Source: an uncultured Treponema sp. | Lineage (GTDB): Bacteria; Spirochaetota; Spirochaetia; Treponematales; Treponemataceae | DNA length: 39,798 nucleotides | NCBI GenBank assembly: GCA_905372265.1 | Contig: CAJPOL010000004.1 | Location: forward strand, 1 to 39,798 | Direction: 5' to 3' | Shown here: in pieces, positions 1 through 7,783 of the stretch | Numbering within the stretch: position 1 is the first letter of the stretch | Layout of the letters: each line of letters starts with the position of its first letter | Notes under the pieces: generated by a model | Database searches by the model: none | What the model was told of the DNA's origin: nothing | What the model saw: the letters and a program-made list of their open reading frames with translations, nothing else | Made by a program: the position numbers and the translations under genes

Positions 1-42
1 CTTCAATGCCTCGATTTTAAAGTTCTCATCGTACCGTTTCAT
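1..42 (-). CDS. IS3-family transposase OrfA, N-terminus only (runs off the window)
   Basis: Fourteen codons are visible, reading MKRYDENFKIEALK, after a strong Shine-Dalgarno GGAGGAAA about 5 nt upstream of the ATG. This N-terminus is typical of the helix-turn-helix OrfA of IS3-family insertion sequences, where the first helix begins with an acidic, Lys-rich stretch. The element would extend left, beyond the window. Its terminal inverted repeat should lie within the next ~60 bp upstream of the ATG (about positions 60-100), but I cannot fix the exact end because the other end is not in view. The call rests on 14 residues and context, so it could also be another small DNA-binding protein. Confidence 0.6.
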   Translation of the reverse strand, partial: MKRYDENFKIEALK

Positions 43-199
43 TGCCTTTCCTCCTCTCTTTTTCGGCAATTTTGGCACTGCACTTTTATTATATCACTCC
101 AAATACTAAAGAGTTTGTTAATCTCCAAGGTTCCATACAAAAACCTCAAGATACATTCCTTGCTTTAATTGGCAAAAATAAGGTTTACGGTTAGTTGGG

Positions 200-234
200 T
201 GCAGGGCATGTTCTCAACAAGAAGATGCCCTGCA
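200..234. repeat. Perfect 10-bp inverted repeat (stem-loop) between IS end and yggS
   Basis: TGCAGGGCAT at 200-209 pairs perfectly with ATGCCCTGCA at 225-234. After a G-G mismatch the loop can extend the stem with TTCT/AGAA. Neither strand is followed by a T-run, so it is not a standard terminator. The rest of 43-313 holds no gene that I can support. It contains the presumed IS end, a weak AAACCT/AGGTTT dyad and the yggS promoter. Confidence 0.6.
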
Positions 235-256
235 AACTGAGTTCCGAACCGCTTCC

Positions 257-285
257 TTGCATAAATACCGAACTGCCGCTATACT
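257..285 (+). promoter_or_regulatory. Probable sigma70 promoter of yggS
   Basis: TTGCAT (257-262), a 17-nt spacer and TATACT (280-285). The transcript would start near 292, just ahead of the ribosome binding site CGGGAG and the ATG at 314. This argues against a TTG start at 257, because that codon is part of the -35 box. Confidence 0.65.
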
Positions 286-313
286 GAATACATCAACGGG
301 AGTAGACCACCTG

Positions 314-1051
314 ATGGAAAAAAGCATACAAGAAAACATTCGGCATATTACCGCACGGATTGAGACTGCTTGTAAAAAAGCAGGGCGGAGACCTGAAGAG
401 GTGCAGCTGTTACTGGCAACAAAAACTATTGAACCGGAACGCATTCTGCAAGCTTTTGCATGCGGCTGTACCCTTATCGGCGAAAATAAAGTGCAGGAAC
501 TGCGCGACAAACATGCAGCGCTCGCGGCCGTTCCCCATACGGCGCATTTTATCGGTCATTTACAATCAAATAAAATAAAAGAAGCGGTACGGTATGCGCA
601 CTGTATTCAATCTGTTGATACTGTTGATATAGCGGAAAAACTGGAACAGCGGCTTGCGCAGGAAAACCGCTCACTTGATATACTGATTCAGGTCAATACG
701 TCCTCAGAAGAAAGTAAGTTCGGCTGCGCACCTGAACAGGCCGATGCGCTTATCCGGGCAGCCGCTGCGTTGCCGCATCTGCGCATTAAAGGACTGATGA
801 CAATCGGACTGTTTTCCGGAGATGAAAAAAAAGTCCGCGAATGCTTCCGTTGCCTAAAGCAGATACAAACCCGCATAAGAGAAGCAGCAATCCCTGATGT
901 CTCTATGGATATACTTTCGATGGGAATGTCGGGAGATTTGGAAATTGCGATTGAAGAAGGCGCAACATTGGTACGAGTCGGCACGGCAGTATTCGGAGAG
1001 CGTATATACCCCGACAGCCATTATTGGGATGAAAAGAAGACGCACTCATGA
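314..1051 (+). CDS. yggS: YggS/PLPBP-family pyridoxal phosphate homeostasis protein
   Basis: 245 residues. This cytosolic family binds PLP, has no known catalytic activity and keeps vitamin B6 and amino-acid pools balanced (family knowledge). The PLP lysine is K37 in LLLATKT. Other family signatures are IGENKVQE, HFIGHLQSNK, VNTSSEESKFG, the GLMTIG strand and the phosphate-binding end SMGMSGDLEIAIEEGATLVRVG. The ATG at 314 is chosen because a GGGAG ribosome binding site lies 10 nt upstream and the promoter boxes end at 285. A longer TTG-started frame from 257 would overlap the promoter. It is translationally coupled to the next gene by an ATGA overlap. Length and motifs are normal for the family. 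Confidence 0.93.
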   Translation: MEKSIQENIRHITARIETACKKAGRRPEEVQLLLATKTIEPERILQAFACGCTLIGENKVQELRDKHAALAAVPHTAHFIGHLQSNKIKEAVRYAHCIQSVDTVDIAEKLEQRLAQENRSLDILIQVNTSSEESKFGCAPEQADALIRAAAALPHLRIKGLMTIGLFSGDEKKVRECFRCLKQIQTRIREAAIPDVSMDILSMGMSGDLEIAIEEGATLVRVGTAVFGERIYPDSHYWDEKKTHS

Positions 1052-1740
1052 AAAAAACATATCTTTTTTTACTGGGACTGATTTTCTGCTCACATGCTGT
1101 CTTCGCCGATGGATTGACATATGTCCGGCCGAAGACCGCCATACTTGACATTGAACTTTCTCAGGTCAACCTCATCGTTGCCCCCCATGATGAAGACCGT
1201 ATTGCCTACCGCTATGAACTTAAAGAAGGAAAAAAACTTTCCTGTGTCGAAACCTTTAAAACGCTTAGAATACGGGAATTGAAACCTGCCGAAGGAACAC
1301 TCTATCTGTTTATTCCGAAAACAACGCTGCTTGAAAGCTGCAGCTTCCGGTCAACCCGTGCCGATATCAGCGCCGAGGGACTGCAAACGGTAAGGCTTTT
1401 AGTAACGGTAAATATCGGTTCGCTTTCTTTGAAAGAGTGCCGGCTTAAAACTGCGGTTATGAATCTTGCCCGCGGGAACATCCAGCTTACCAAGACGGAA
1501 ATTGTACGGAGCTGCTCGATTGCCGTTACACAGGCGCACGGCTCAATCACATTCCCCCGCGAAGCTGAGCAATACCATCTTAACTATGTCCATAATGGAG
1601 GGACATTAACAATCGATTCAACGGAATATACGAAAAGCCCCGGAGAATACGGCAATCCGAAAGCAAAACGCGCCATCATGTTCTCGGGCGGAGTATCTAC
1701 CATATCAATCGCATTTGCCAAAAAAGAAGAGCTTCCATAA
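1048..1740 (+). CDS. Secreted hypothetical protein, DUF4097-like beta repeat
   Basis: 230 residues with a clear signal peptide: MKK, then a hydrophobic stretch to about residue 18, with probable cleavage after AVFA-D. The mature part is almost all short beta-strand-like segments that repeat roughly every 18-20 residues, for example SCSFRSTRADI, SLSLKECRLKTAV, NIQLTKTEIV and SCSIAVTQAHG. This pattern resembles the DUF4097 putative-adhesin or beta-helix proteins of bacteria, and I infer a periplasmic or surface beta-solenoid. I see no lipobox cysteine and no catalytic motif. The start codon overlaps the yggS stop (ATGA), so the two are co-translated. No specific function can be given. Confidence 0.7.
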   Translation: MKKTYLFLLGLIFCSHAVFADGLTYVRPKTAILDIELSQVNLIVAPHDEDRIAYRYELKEGKKLSCVETFKTLRIRELKPAEGTLYLFIPKTTLLESCSFRSTRADISAEGLQTVRLLVTVNIGSLSLKECRLKTAVMNLARGNIQLTKTEIVRSCSIAVTQAHGSITFPREAEQYHLNYVHNGGTLTIDSTEYTKSPGEYGNPKAKRAIMFSGGVSTISIAFAKKEELP

Positions 1741-1759
1741 AAACGGCTTCGTTCTGCCA

Positions 1760-2254
1760 TCATTGACAGAGCCGGAGTTTCCCAAACTTTTCCTTGAGCA
1801 TTGCTTCAACAATGGGCGGCACCATAGCTGAAACATCGCCGCCGAAGGCAGCGAGTTCTTTTATTGAACTTGAACGCAGTACAAAAAACTTCGGATCGGG
1901 AACTAAAAAAACCGTTTCAATTTGAGGATTAAGCCCCTTATTCATCATCGCAAGATCAAATTCATACGAAAAATCGGCGACATTCCGCACCCCGCGGATA
2001 AGGGCGTCCGCGCCAATGTTTCGTGCATAATCGACAATAAGCGAATCCCACACATGTACGGACACGTTTTTCCAATTTGCGGCCAATTCTTTCATGATGG
2101 CAAGGCGTTCGGAATCCGAAAAACAGTGCTGTTTGTTTTTATTGACGGCAATAACAACATGCACCTCCGAAAACAGCTTTTGTGCACGTTCAATAATATT
2201 CAAATGACCGTACGTAGGGGGATCAAAAGATCCGGCAAATACTGCTTTAACCAT
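1760..2254 (-). CDS. coaD: Phosphopantetheine adenylyltransferase
   Basis: 164 residues, the usual length. The enzyme transfers AMP from ATP to 4'-phosphopantetheine to make dephospho-CoA, the penultimate step of CoA synthesis in the cytosol. The nucleotidyltransferase signature is intact: AGSFDPPTYGHLNII near the N-terminus, RGVRNVADFSYEFDLAMMN in the middle and the C-terminal SSSIKELAAFGGDVS loop. A ribosome binding site AAAGGA lies about 7 nt upstream of the ATG. The gene begins 26 bp after the stop of the upstream sugar transporter on the same strand, so it is probably transcribed with it. It converges on the yggS operon with only 19 bp between the two stop codons. Confidence 0.96.
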   Translation of the reverse strand: MVKAVFAGSFDPPTYGHLNIIERAQKLFSEVHVVIAVNKNKQHCFSDSERLAIMKELAANWKNVSVHVWDSLIVDYARNIGADALIRGVRNVADFSYEFDLAMMNKGLNPQIETVFLVPDPKFFVLRSSSIKELAAFGGDVSAMVPPIVEAMLKEKFGKLRLCQ

Positions 2255-2280
2255 ACTATATTCCTTTAATATACATACTT

Positions 2281-3993
2281 TCAGCCGTCTATCCGCAGTT
2301 TTTCGTAGGGCATACCGGTTAGCAGCTCGCAGACTCGTTTTGTTTCAGGAGTAACCTCATCTTTTTTACCTCCTGCATCAAGCCGTTCAATTTCTGCAAG
2401 TATGATTGCATGAGTCTTTGGCGTTACTTTAAACCGGAGAGCACATGCAATACCGGCAATTAACATGATGAGCGGCAGCAGTACGAAGAAAAAACGGACG
2501 CCTGTTAAGGTGCTTTCTTTTTGACGGGGCTTTTGCATCGCTCCGATACCGATATGAGCAAACTTAATTTCATCAAAAAACACTTTCAAGGCTAGCAAAT
2601 CCTCACCCGACACAAAATCCTTCGGCTCCGTCTTGAGGTATTCCATGTCTTGGGTCATATACTGTAAATGCCAATTTCCATCCGGTAACTTTAGGTAGCA
2701 CTTGTATAACGGTTCCGTCTCCCTGCCCTTTTCTGCACATAAAGCAAGCGCTTCATCAAATTGCGGCTGCGTTAATACGGACGGCACGGGATTTTTATAA
2801 CCTATGCCTGCAAGCATGGCACCCAAAACGGTCATAACGATACCGCCGAGAAAGAGCTTACGGGTCAGCGACATTGCAGCGGAATAGGTTCCTGCCCTAT
2901 TCCTGCCGGTTATCAGCCGGTCAATGTCAGACACAAAGGGTAGCAGCTGGTGCGGAATAAGGTTTCCGCCGGAGATACCGGCTCCCATGAGTATAACATT
3001 AAGTATCAAAAAGATATTCGGAGTATCCGGTTTTTGCAGACTCATCAGCAGCAGGCCTATTGCAAATGTCGTTAGCCCGATAATATATGCGGTGCCGTGT
3101 CCTTTTGTGGTTGCAACTTTATTATAAAAAGGCAGCATGACAATCATCATAATTAAAAGAGAGCCTTGCGCAATAATGAAAACGGATCCTTTATCAAGGT
3201 AATCGACAAAATAGAACAAAACCAGCGACATAAAGATATCAAGCGCACCATAGGAGCACACATACAGCGCGATATGAATGCGGCACGATTTATTTTTAAA
3301 AAGCGATAAAAAGTTTTTGATGAAAGAGCCCGCATACTGTTCCGTACGGGGCGGAGCAGGGAGCTCCCACGTGCCGAGATACAGCGTTATCCACGGCAGT
3401 GCAAATATGATACCGAATACGCAGCCCATAATAAAATACCCTTGCTTTGAACCGCCGTACGCATTGATAATCGGCTGTGCAAGGAGCCCCGCCAACAGGG
3501 TTGCAATAAAGGAAAACAAAAGCCGGTAGCTGTTCAGTTTATTCCGTTCCGAAAAATTAACAGTCATTTCAGCGCTCAGCGCGGCATAGGGTATGTATGA
3601 AACCGTTTGAACGGTAAAAAAGAGCAAATACGCGACTAAATAAAAAATGAATCTGCCGGTTTCGGAGGGAATATTGGTCGGCGCCCATATCAGCATAAAG
3701 CTGACGGCAATCGGCACAATAGAGACCAAGAACCATACCCGCCGTTTACCGAATCGGTTGTGCGGCGTATTATCTGCGATATATCCCATCATCGGGTCGG
3801 AAACTGCATCCCAGACTTTTCCCACAGCGGGAACGAGCCCCGCGATAATCGGATGCATTCCAATCACATTAACCAGATAATACATACAAAAAGTTGTTAC
3901 TAAAAAAAAGGTTCCGCCGCCGTATAAATCCCCTGCGCCGTACGCAAGGTAAGCCTTTATTGTTAAAGGCCTCGGCTTTATCGTATCTGACAT
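2281..3993 (-). CDS. GPH/MFS-family sugar:cation symporter-like membrane protein
   Basis: 570 residues from the ATG at 3993. The N-terminal ~460 residues form about 12 hydrophobic helices with the melibiose-carrier (GPH) pattern: YGAGDLYGGG at the start, GKVWDAVSDPMMGYIADNT after helix 2, then the short basic loop NRFGKRR. The Asp residues in VWDAVSDP correspond to the cation/sugar site of MelB-type carriers. A segment near residues 410-480 between late helices is poorly hydrophobic and rich in charged residues, which is longer than usual for the family. Substrate unknown. A TTG 36 nt upstream is in frame, but it is the -35 region of the promoter and is rejected as start. No Shine-Dalgarno precedes the ATG, and the -10 box ends 7 nt before it (probable leaderless mRNA). 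Confidence 0.85.
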   Translation of the reverse strand: MSDTIKPRPLTIKAYLAYGAGDLYGGGTFFLVTTFCMYYLVNVIGMHPIIAGLVPAVGKVWDAVSDPMMGYIADNTPHNRFGKRRVWFLVSIVPIAVSFMLIWAPTNIPSETGRFIFYLVAYLLFFTVQTVSYIPYAALSAEMTVNFSERNKLNSYRLLFSFIATLLAGLLAQPIINAYGGSKQGYFIMGCVFGIIFALPWITLYLGTWELPAPPRTEQYAGSFIKNFLSLFKNKSCRIHIALYVCSYGALDIFMSLVLFYFVDYLDKGSVFIIAQGSLLIMMIVMLPFYNKVATTKGHGTAYIIGLTTFAIGLLLMSLQKPDTPNIFLILNVILMGAGISGGNLIPHQLLPFVSDIDRLITGRNRAGTYSAAMSLTRKLFLGGIVMTVLGAMLAGIGYKNPVPSVLTQPQFDEALALCAEKGRETEPLYKCYLKLPDGNWHLQYMTQDMEYLKTEPKDFVSGEDLLALKVFFDEIKFAHIGIGAMQKPRQKESTLTGVRFFFVLLPLIMLIAGIACALRFKVTPKTHAIILAEIERLDAGGKKDEVTPETKRVCELLTGMPYEKLRIDG

Positions 3994-4000
3994 GCTATCT

Positions 4001-4029
4001 ATTGTAGCGCAGAAATGGAACCGATGCAA
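4001..4029 (-). promoter_or_regulatory. Promoter of the GPH transporter gene, leaderless geometry
   Basis: On the minus strand TTGCAT (4024-4029), a 17-nt spacer and TACAAT (4001-4006). Only 7 nt separate the -10 box from the ATG at 3993, and there is no ribosome binding site. Confidence 0.65.
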
Positions 4030-4050
4030 ATGTTTTTAAAAATGTAAGAC

Positions 4051-4079
4051 TTGAATGTTTTGAGTAATACACCCATACT
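4051..4079 (+). promoter_or_regulatory. Promoter of the capA-like gene, leaderless geometry
   Basis: TTGAAT (4051-4056), a 17-nt spacer and CATACT (4074-4079). Then 6 nt (GCCACC) and the ATG at 4086. No Shine-Dalgarno sequence. Confidence 0.55.
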
Positions 4080-4085
4080 GCCACC

Positions 4086-5333
4086 ATGCGATTATTGCCG
4101 CTTGTTACATTACTGCCGTTCTGTTTTTTGTCGTGTACGCGCGCCGAACTCAAAACACCGCCGCCTTTTCAGCGCATATCCGAGGATGCGCCGGAAGCGT
4201 CGGCCGGCCCTGCCGAACAGCCGCTCGTTCTTACTTTCGCCGGCGATCTGATGGCGCATGATGTAAATTTCAAAATGAAAGATTACCATTTAATATACGC
4301 CGATGTTCAGGATATGCTGCTAAAAGATGATTTAAGTTTTATCAATGTTGAAACGCCGGTCTGCGATTCGCTTCCCCTTTCGGGCTATCCGAGCTTTAAT
4401 GTGCATACCGACTATCTACGGGCAGCGGTACATGCCGGTTTTGACGTTCTCGGTTTTGCAAATAATCATACGAACGATCACGGCAGTAAAGGCATTGACG
4501 GCAGCCTTGCCGCAATCCGTACCGTACAAAAAGAATACGCGGAACAAGAATCCGGTCATGGACGTACAATCTCCTTTTCCGGCTTAAAAGATACCGTAGA
4601 CGAGAACCTGCGTATTACGGCCATCAACTATAAAGGGCGGACTATTCTTTTTTGCGCCGTTACCGAAATACTGAACTCGTATGATTCTTCAAAAAACCGG
4701 CTGTATTACAGTGCGCCCACAAAAGACGGCCGCGCCGCGCTTTTGCATTTTATCGAAAATGCCCGCCGAAACTACCGGTGCGATCTGTTTGTTCTCGGTC
4801 TCCACCTGTATGAACCGGAGTATATACGTACCGTTTCCGAAACAAAAAAGCAGTGGTTTAAACAGCTGGGAGAGGCGGGCGTTGATATTATTTGGGCGCA
4901 TCATCCGCACGTTATGCAGACATGGGAAACGATTACCGTTAACCGGCCCGTTCACACGCCGGAACAATACCGCATGATTCATGCCCACCTCTCCGATAGC
5001 GCGGAAGCGCAGATAACCGAAACTCGAGACGTTGTATGCATGTATTCGATGGGGAATTTTATTTCCGGACAGCGCTGGCGGGTCCGTTATGACGATCCGG
5101 CATATTACCGGGAATATACCGGAGATGCCGTACTTTTGCAGGTACAGTGCGCCAAAAAGCGCAACGGCGCGCTATCGATGACGGTTCAGCCTTTTTTAAT
5201 CACGCAATACAACGAACCGGCATACCCTGTTGTAAAACGGTTCACGCCTGAATGGATTGAAAGCCTCAACGAGAAAGAAAAGGCCTACTTTACACGCCGC
5301 CGCGCCCTCATGCGGGAGTACCTGCCTTTTTAG
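4086..5333 (+). CDS. CapA/PgsA-family metallophosphatase lipoprotein
   Basis: 415 residues. The N-terminus MRLLPLVTLLPFCFLSC is a lipoprotein signal with a spirochaetal lipobox FLSC, so Cys17 is the probable lipidation site and the protein is membrane-anchored. The rest is the CapA/PgsA domain (poly-gamma-glutamate capsule type, calcineurin-like fold). Metal-site motifs are visible: FAGDLMAHD (51-59), INVETPVCD, GFANNHTNDHGSKGI (123-137), WAHHPHVMQ and YSMGNFIS. In other bacteria the family supports polyglutamate capsule synthesis or acts as a surface phosphodiesterase. No PGA synthesis genes (pgsB/C) are nearby, so a role in capsule is not implied here. The gene is divergent from the sugar transporter, and its mRNA is probably leaderless. 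Confidence 0.88.
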   Translation: MRLLPLVTLLPFCFLSCTRAELKTPPPFQRISEDAPEASAGPAEQPLVLTFAGDLMAHDVNFKMKDYHLIYADVQDMLLKDDLSFINVETPVCDSLPLSGYPSFNVHTDYLRAAVHAGFDVLGFANNHTNDHGSKGIDGSLAAIRTVQKEYAEQESGHGRTISFSGLKDTVDENLRITAINYKGRTILFCAVTEILNSYDSSKNRLYYSAPTKDGRAALLHFIENARRNYRCDLFVLGLHLYEPEYIRTVSETKKQWFKQLGEAGVDIIWAHHPHVMQTWETITVNRPVHTPEQYRMIHAHLSDSAEAQITETRDVVCMYSMGNFISGQRWRVRYDDPAYYREYTGDAVLLQVQCAKKRNGALSMTVQPFLITQYNEPAYPVVKRFTPEWIESLNEKEKAYFTRRRALMREYLPF

Positions 5334-5388
5334 AAAAGCCTCTGAAAGCGGAGCGAAAAAGTCATGCCGTATTCTTTTGCTTTTATAT

Positions 5389-6165
5389 TCAGTCTTGATA
5401 GAGAAGTTTAATCGGGCAGTGATCGGAGCCCATAACGTGCGCCAAAATCAAGGATTCTTTTACCATAGGCATAAAGGCTTCATTTACACACTGATAATCG
5501 ATACGCCATCCGATATTTTTCTCACGCGCATGGAATCGGTAGCTCCACCACGTGTAGCGGTCAGGCTCGGTACAAAAATGCCGGAACGTATCGATATAGC
5601 CCGCACCGGTAAAAACATCCATCCATGCGCGTTCTTCCGGTAAATAGCCGGGATTATTCTCATTCGCTTTAGGATTGGCAAGATCAATCGGCTTATGCGC
5701 TATGTTATAATCGCCGCATAAAATGATATTCCGGCCGCTTTCTTTCAGTCCATTGCACAATGACAGCATTGCCTCGCAGAATGCAAGTTTATATCCGAGC
5801 CGCGCGCCGCCCTCTTGAGAATTAGGAAAATAGGCTGAAATAACCGACACCGTGTCAAAATCCGCTATAAGGACTCGGCCTTCATCATCAAATTCAGGGA
5901 TTCCCATTGTACGGACAGCGAGCGGTTCTGTTTTACAAAACAACGCTGTGCCGGAATAGCCCGGTTTTCGCGCCGGCTGCCAATATGTTTTATAGATACC
6001 GCCGTTCCATGCAGGCGATTGTAATTCCGCGATAAGCTGTTCTTTCCGCGCCTTTGTTTCCTGTAGACACAAAACATCGGGGCTCTCTTCGTAAAGCCAT
6101 GTTAAAAAACCTTTTTTTTCTGCCGCGCGGATACCGTTTACATTCCAAGAGATAATCGAAGCCAT
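5389..6165 (-). CDS. xth: Exodeoxyribonuclease III (AP endonuclease)
   Basis: 258 residues from the ATG at 6165. This Mg-dependent endonuclease/exonuclease/phosphatase-fold enzyme cuts DNA at abasic sites during base-excision repair. Signatures run in order: the start MASIISWNVNGIRA, CLQETKA with the metal Glu, GTALF, GDYNIAH, and the C-terminal WRIDYQCVN and GSDHCPI with the catalytic Asp-His pair. The longer frame from 6252 enters the tRNA-Arg gene and is not used. No Shine-Dalgarno precedes the ATG. The upstream sequence has TTGCAT-17-CATACC-6-ATG, a weak echo of the leaderless promoters elsewhere in the window, but the -10 box is poor and read-through from the tRNA is also possible. Confidence 0.95.
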   Translation of the reverse strand: MASIISWNVNGIRAAEKKGFLTWLYEESPDVLCLQETKARKEQLIAELQSPAWNGGIYKTYWQPARKPGYSGTALFCKTEPLAVRTMGIPEFDDEGRVLIADFDTVSVISAYFPNSQEGGARLGYKLAFCEAMLSLCNGLKESGRNIILCGDYNIAHKPIDLANPKANENNPGYLPEERAWMDVFTGAGYIDTFRHFCTEPDRYTWWSYRFHAREKNIGWRIDYQCVNEAFMPMVKESLILAHVMGSDHCPIKLLYQD

Positions 6166-6224
6166 ATCAAGGGTATGCCATAAAAGGAAAAAATATGCAA
6201 GAAAAACTTTTTTATACTGAAAGA

Positions 6225-6298
6225 TGAGACCGGCGGGATTCGAACCCACCACCTACTGCTTAGAAGGCAGTTGCTCTATCCGAATGAGCTACGATCTC
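6225..6298 (-). tRNA. tRNA-Arg (anticodon TCT)
   Basis: A 74-nt cloverleaf on the minus strand. The acceptor stem GAGATCG pairs with CGGTCTC (one T-G wobble). The D arm is GCTC/GAGC, the anticodon stem ACTGC/GCAGT carries loop CTTCTAA (anticodon TCT), and the T arm GTGGG/CCCGC carries TTCGAAT. Discriminator A; CCA is not encoded. It reads AGA codons. Confidence 0.96.
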
Positions 6299-6310
6299 AT
6301 GATGTATCTT

Positions 6311-6338
6311 GTTATAATACATCCGGTTGGTATTGCAA
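6311..6338 (-). promoter_or_regulatory. Promoter of tRNA-Arg, overlapped by an inverted repeat
   Basis: On the minus strand TTGCAA (6333-6338), a 16-nt spacer and TATAAC (6311-6316), about 12 nt before the mature tRNA. GATGTAT (6301-6307) and ATACATC (6317-6323) form a 7-bp dyad around the -10 box. Confidence 0.6.
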
Positions 6339-6421
6339 AAGTGTATACAATAGAATACGAAAAAAGTCAATCGACTGCATTCTTATGCCAGTCCCATGAC
6401 AGCTAAAAATAAAAAAGATAC

Positions 6422-6450
6422 TTGCCAATTTGTAAAAAGAGGTATACAAT
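6422..6450 (+). promoter_or_regulatory. Promoter of galM
   Basis: TTGCCA (6422-6427), a 17-nt spacer and TACAAT (6445-6450). The transcript would start near 6457 and give a leader of roughly 16 nt to the ATG at 6473. Confidence 0.65.
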
Positions 6451-6472
6451 AAAAGAAGATTGGGCTTCGTGT

Positions 6473-7534
6473 ATGATAGTAAAGAAAGAACGCTTCGGAT
6501 TGCTTTCATCGGGTGATGAGGTTTCTCTATTCACAGTTTCAAACGGAACTATGTCGTTTTCCGCATCGAATTACGGCTGCTGTATTACGGGCATTTTATT
6601 GCCGGCAGCAAACGGCGGATATGACGATGTTGTTCTTGGGTATTCCACACTCGAAGGGTATCTGCAGAATAAGCCTCACTTCGGTTCCATTATCGGACGG
6701 TGTGCAGGACGTATTGCAAATGCGGAATTTTCTTTAGAGGGAAAACGATACGCGTTGACCCGCAATTCGCACGGGCTGCATTGTTTGCATGGAGGCTATC
6801 CTTTCTACGACAAACAGCTTTGGACGGCGGAACCTTTTGACGACGCAGGCGAATCCGGTATCCGTTTTTTCAGGATAAGCCGCGATGGAGAGCAAGGCTT
6901 CCCCGGCGAAGTCCGTATAACCGTTACCTACAGCCTTACGCACGACAATGCGGTGGTACTCCGGTACGAAGCCTCTACAACAAAAACAACTCCTATAAAT
7001 CTTACCAATCACAGCTATTTCAATCTTAACCCCGCCGGGATGCAGGACGATGGCGGATATGTTTCGGCGCTTAACCACCATGTGCAAATTTTCTCCGATC
7101 AGTATGTCGAAATCAACGATGCATTGCTGCCGACCGGTTCTTTTATACCGGTTGCCGGAACTCCTTTCGATTTCCGCAGCTCAAAGCCGCTGATGCAGGA
7201 CTTCGCGATGCTTAAAAACGGCTATGACGGCACATGGCTGCTTCGTAAAAATAACGAACAGCCGGTTCCGTTGGTTGCTGCCGTATCGGAGCCGGTAAGC
7301 GGCAGAGCCTTGCATATCTATTCCACACAGCCTTCATTGACTATGTATACTGCAAATTTTTTAAACGGAGAGCGCGGAAAAAACGGTGATGTATACAATA
7401 AGCATTCGGCGGTTTGTTTTGAAACACAGCATGTTCCGGACTCTCCTAATCATCCTGAATTTCCTCCTGTCTGGATAACTCCGGACAAAACATACCGGCA
7501 TGAAACCCGCTGGCAGTTTTCAGGTAACTTTTAA
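6473..7534 (+). CDS. galM: Aldose 1-epimerase (mutarotase)
   Basis: 353 residues. It interconverts alpha and beta anomers of aldoses such as galactose and glucose in the cytosol, feeding the Leloir pathway. GalM signatures are present: IIGRCAGRIANAEFSLEG, NSHGLHCLHGG (first His pair), TPINLTNHSYFNL (catalytic His), a YDGTW sugar-binding segment and FETQHVPDSPNHPEFPP with the catalytic Glu. The TTG in frame at 6422 is the -35 box, so the ATG at 6473 is used. No clear Shine-Dalgarno is visible despite the short leader. Length is normal (family about 340-350). It stands alone between tRNA-Arg (divergent) and the V-ATPase operon. Confidence 0.94.
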   Translation: MIVKKERFGLLSSGDEVSLFTVSNGTMSFSASNYGCCITGILLPAANGGYDDVVLGYSTLEGYLQNKPHFGSIIGRCAGRIANAEFSLEGKRYALTRNSHGLHCLHGGYPFYDKQLWTAEPFDDAGESGIRFFRISRDGEQGFPGEVRITVTYSLTHDNAVVLRYEASTTKTTPINLTNHSYFNLNPAGMQDDGGYVSALNHHVQIFSDQYVEINDALLPTGSFIPVAGTPFDFRSSKPLMQDFAMLKNGYDGTWLLRKNNEQPVPLVAAVSEPVSGRALHIYSTQPSLTMYTANFLNGERGKNGDVYNKHSAVCFETQHVPDSPNHPEFPPVWITPDKTYRHETRWQFSGNF

Positions 7535-7599
7535 CAAAGTATTTTTTAAAAACGATATCTAATATCCGTATTGATGTATTGAAAATCGAAGGGTTGGTT

Positions 7600-7628
7600 A
7601 AAAGCGGCGGCAGAAGCCGGCTGCTTTT
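7600..7628 (+). terminator. Stem-loop after galM, possible terminator
   Basis: AAAAGCGGC at the left pairs with GCTGCTTTT at the right (one G-T wobble), then a bulged G, then GGC-AGAA-GCC. The right arm ends in TTTT but no longer T-run follows, so termination is plausible but weak. Confidence 0.4.
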
Positions 7629-7634
7629 GACTGC

Positions 7635-7662
7635 TTGAAGATAATAGTGTTTTCAGTATAAA
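7635..7662 (+). promoter_or_regulatory. Candidate promoter of the V-ATPase operon
   Basis: TTGAAG (7635-7640), a 16-nt spacer and TATAAA (7657-7662). The -10 box lies in the left arm of the large dyad at 7651-7691. A second candidate, TTGAGA (7741-7746) with TATAGA (7764-7769), would start the RNA inside the ribosome binding site and is less likely. Confidence 0.35.
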
Positions 7663-7691
7663 ATAATACCGAATTATTTTAATTACTGAAA
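7651..7691. promoter_or_regulatory. 16-bp inverted repeat upstream of atpE, operator-like
   Basis: TTTCAGTA-TAAAATAA (7651-7666) is the exact reverse complement of TTATTTTA (7674-7681) plus TACTGAAA (7684-7691), with a 7-nt loop and a 2-nt AT bulge. It overlaps the candidate -10 box and start point, the usual place for a repressor site. It could also fold in RNA as an A/T-rich hairpin. It lies about 90 nt before atpE. Confidence 0.6.
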
Positions 7692-7783
7692 CTGACGGTG
7701 AAGGACTCCGGCGGGTTCCGCTAAAAATCGGATAGAGGTTTTGAGATGTCCTTATACTTTGATTATAGAGAGGTGAGATGATT

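Noticed and set aside
257..313. TTG-started N-terminal extension of yggS
   Set aside because: It overlaps the -35/-10 boxes, while the ATG at 314 has a ribosome binding site.
1744..1780. CGGC/GCCG and TCTG/CAGA arms between the yggS operon and coaD as a terminator
   Set aside because: Short, interrupted stem overlapping the coaD stop; too weak to call.
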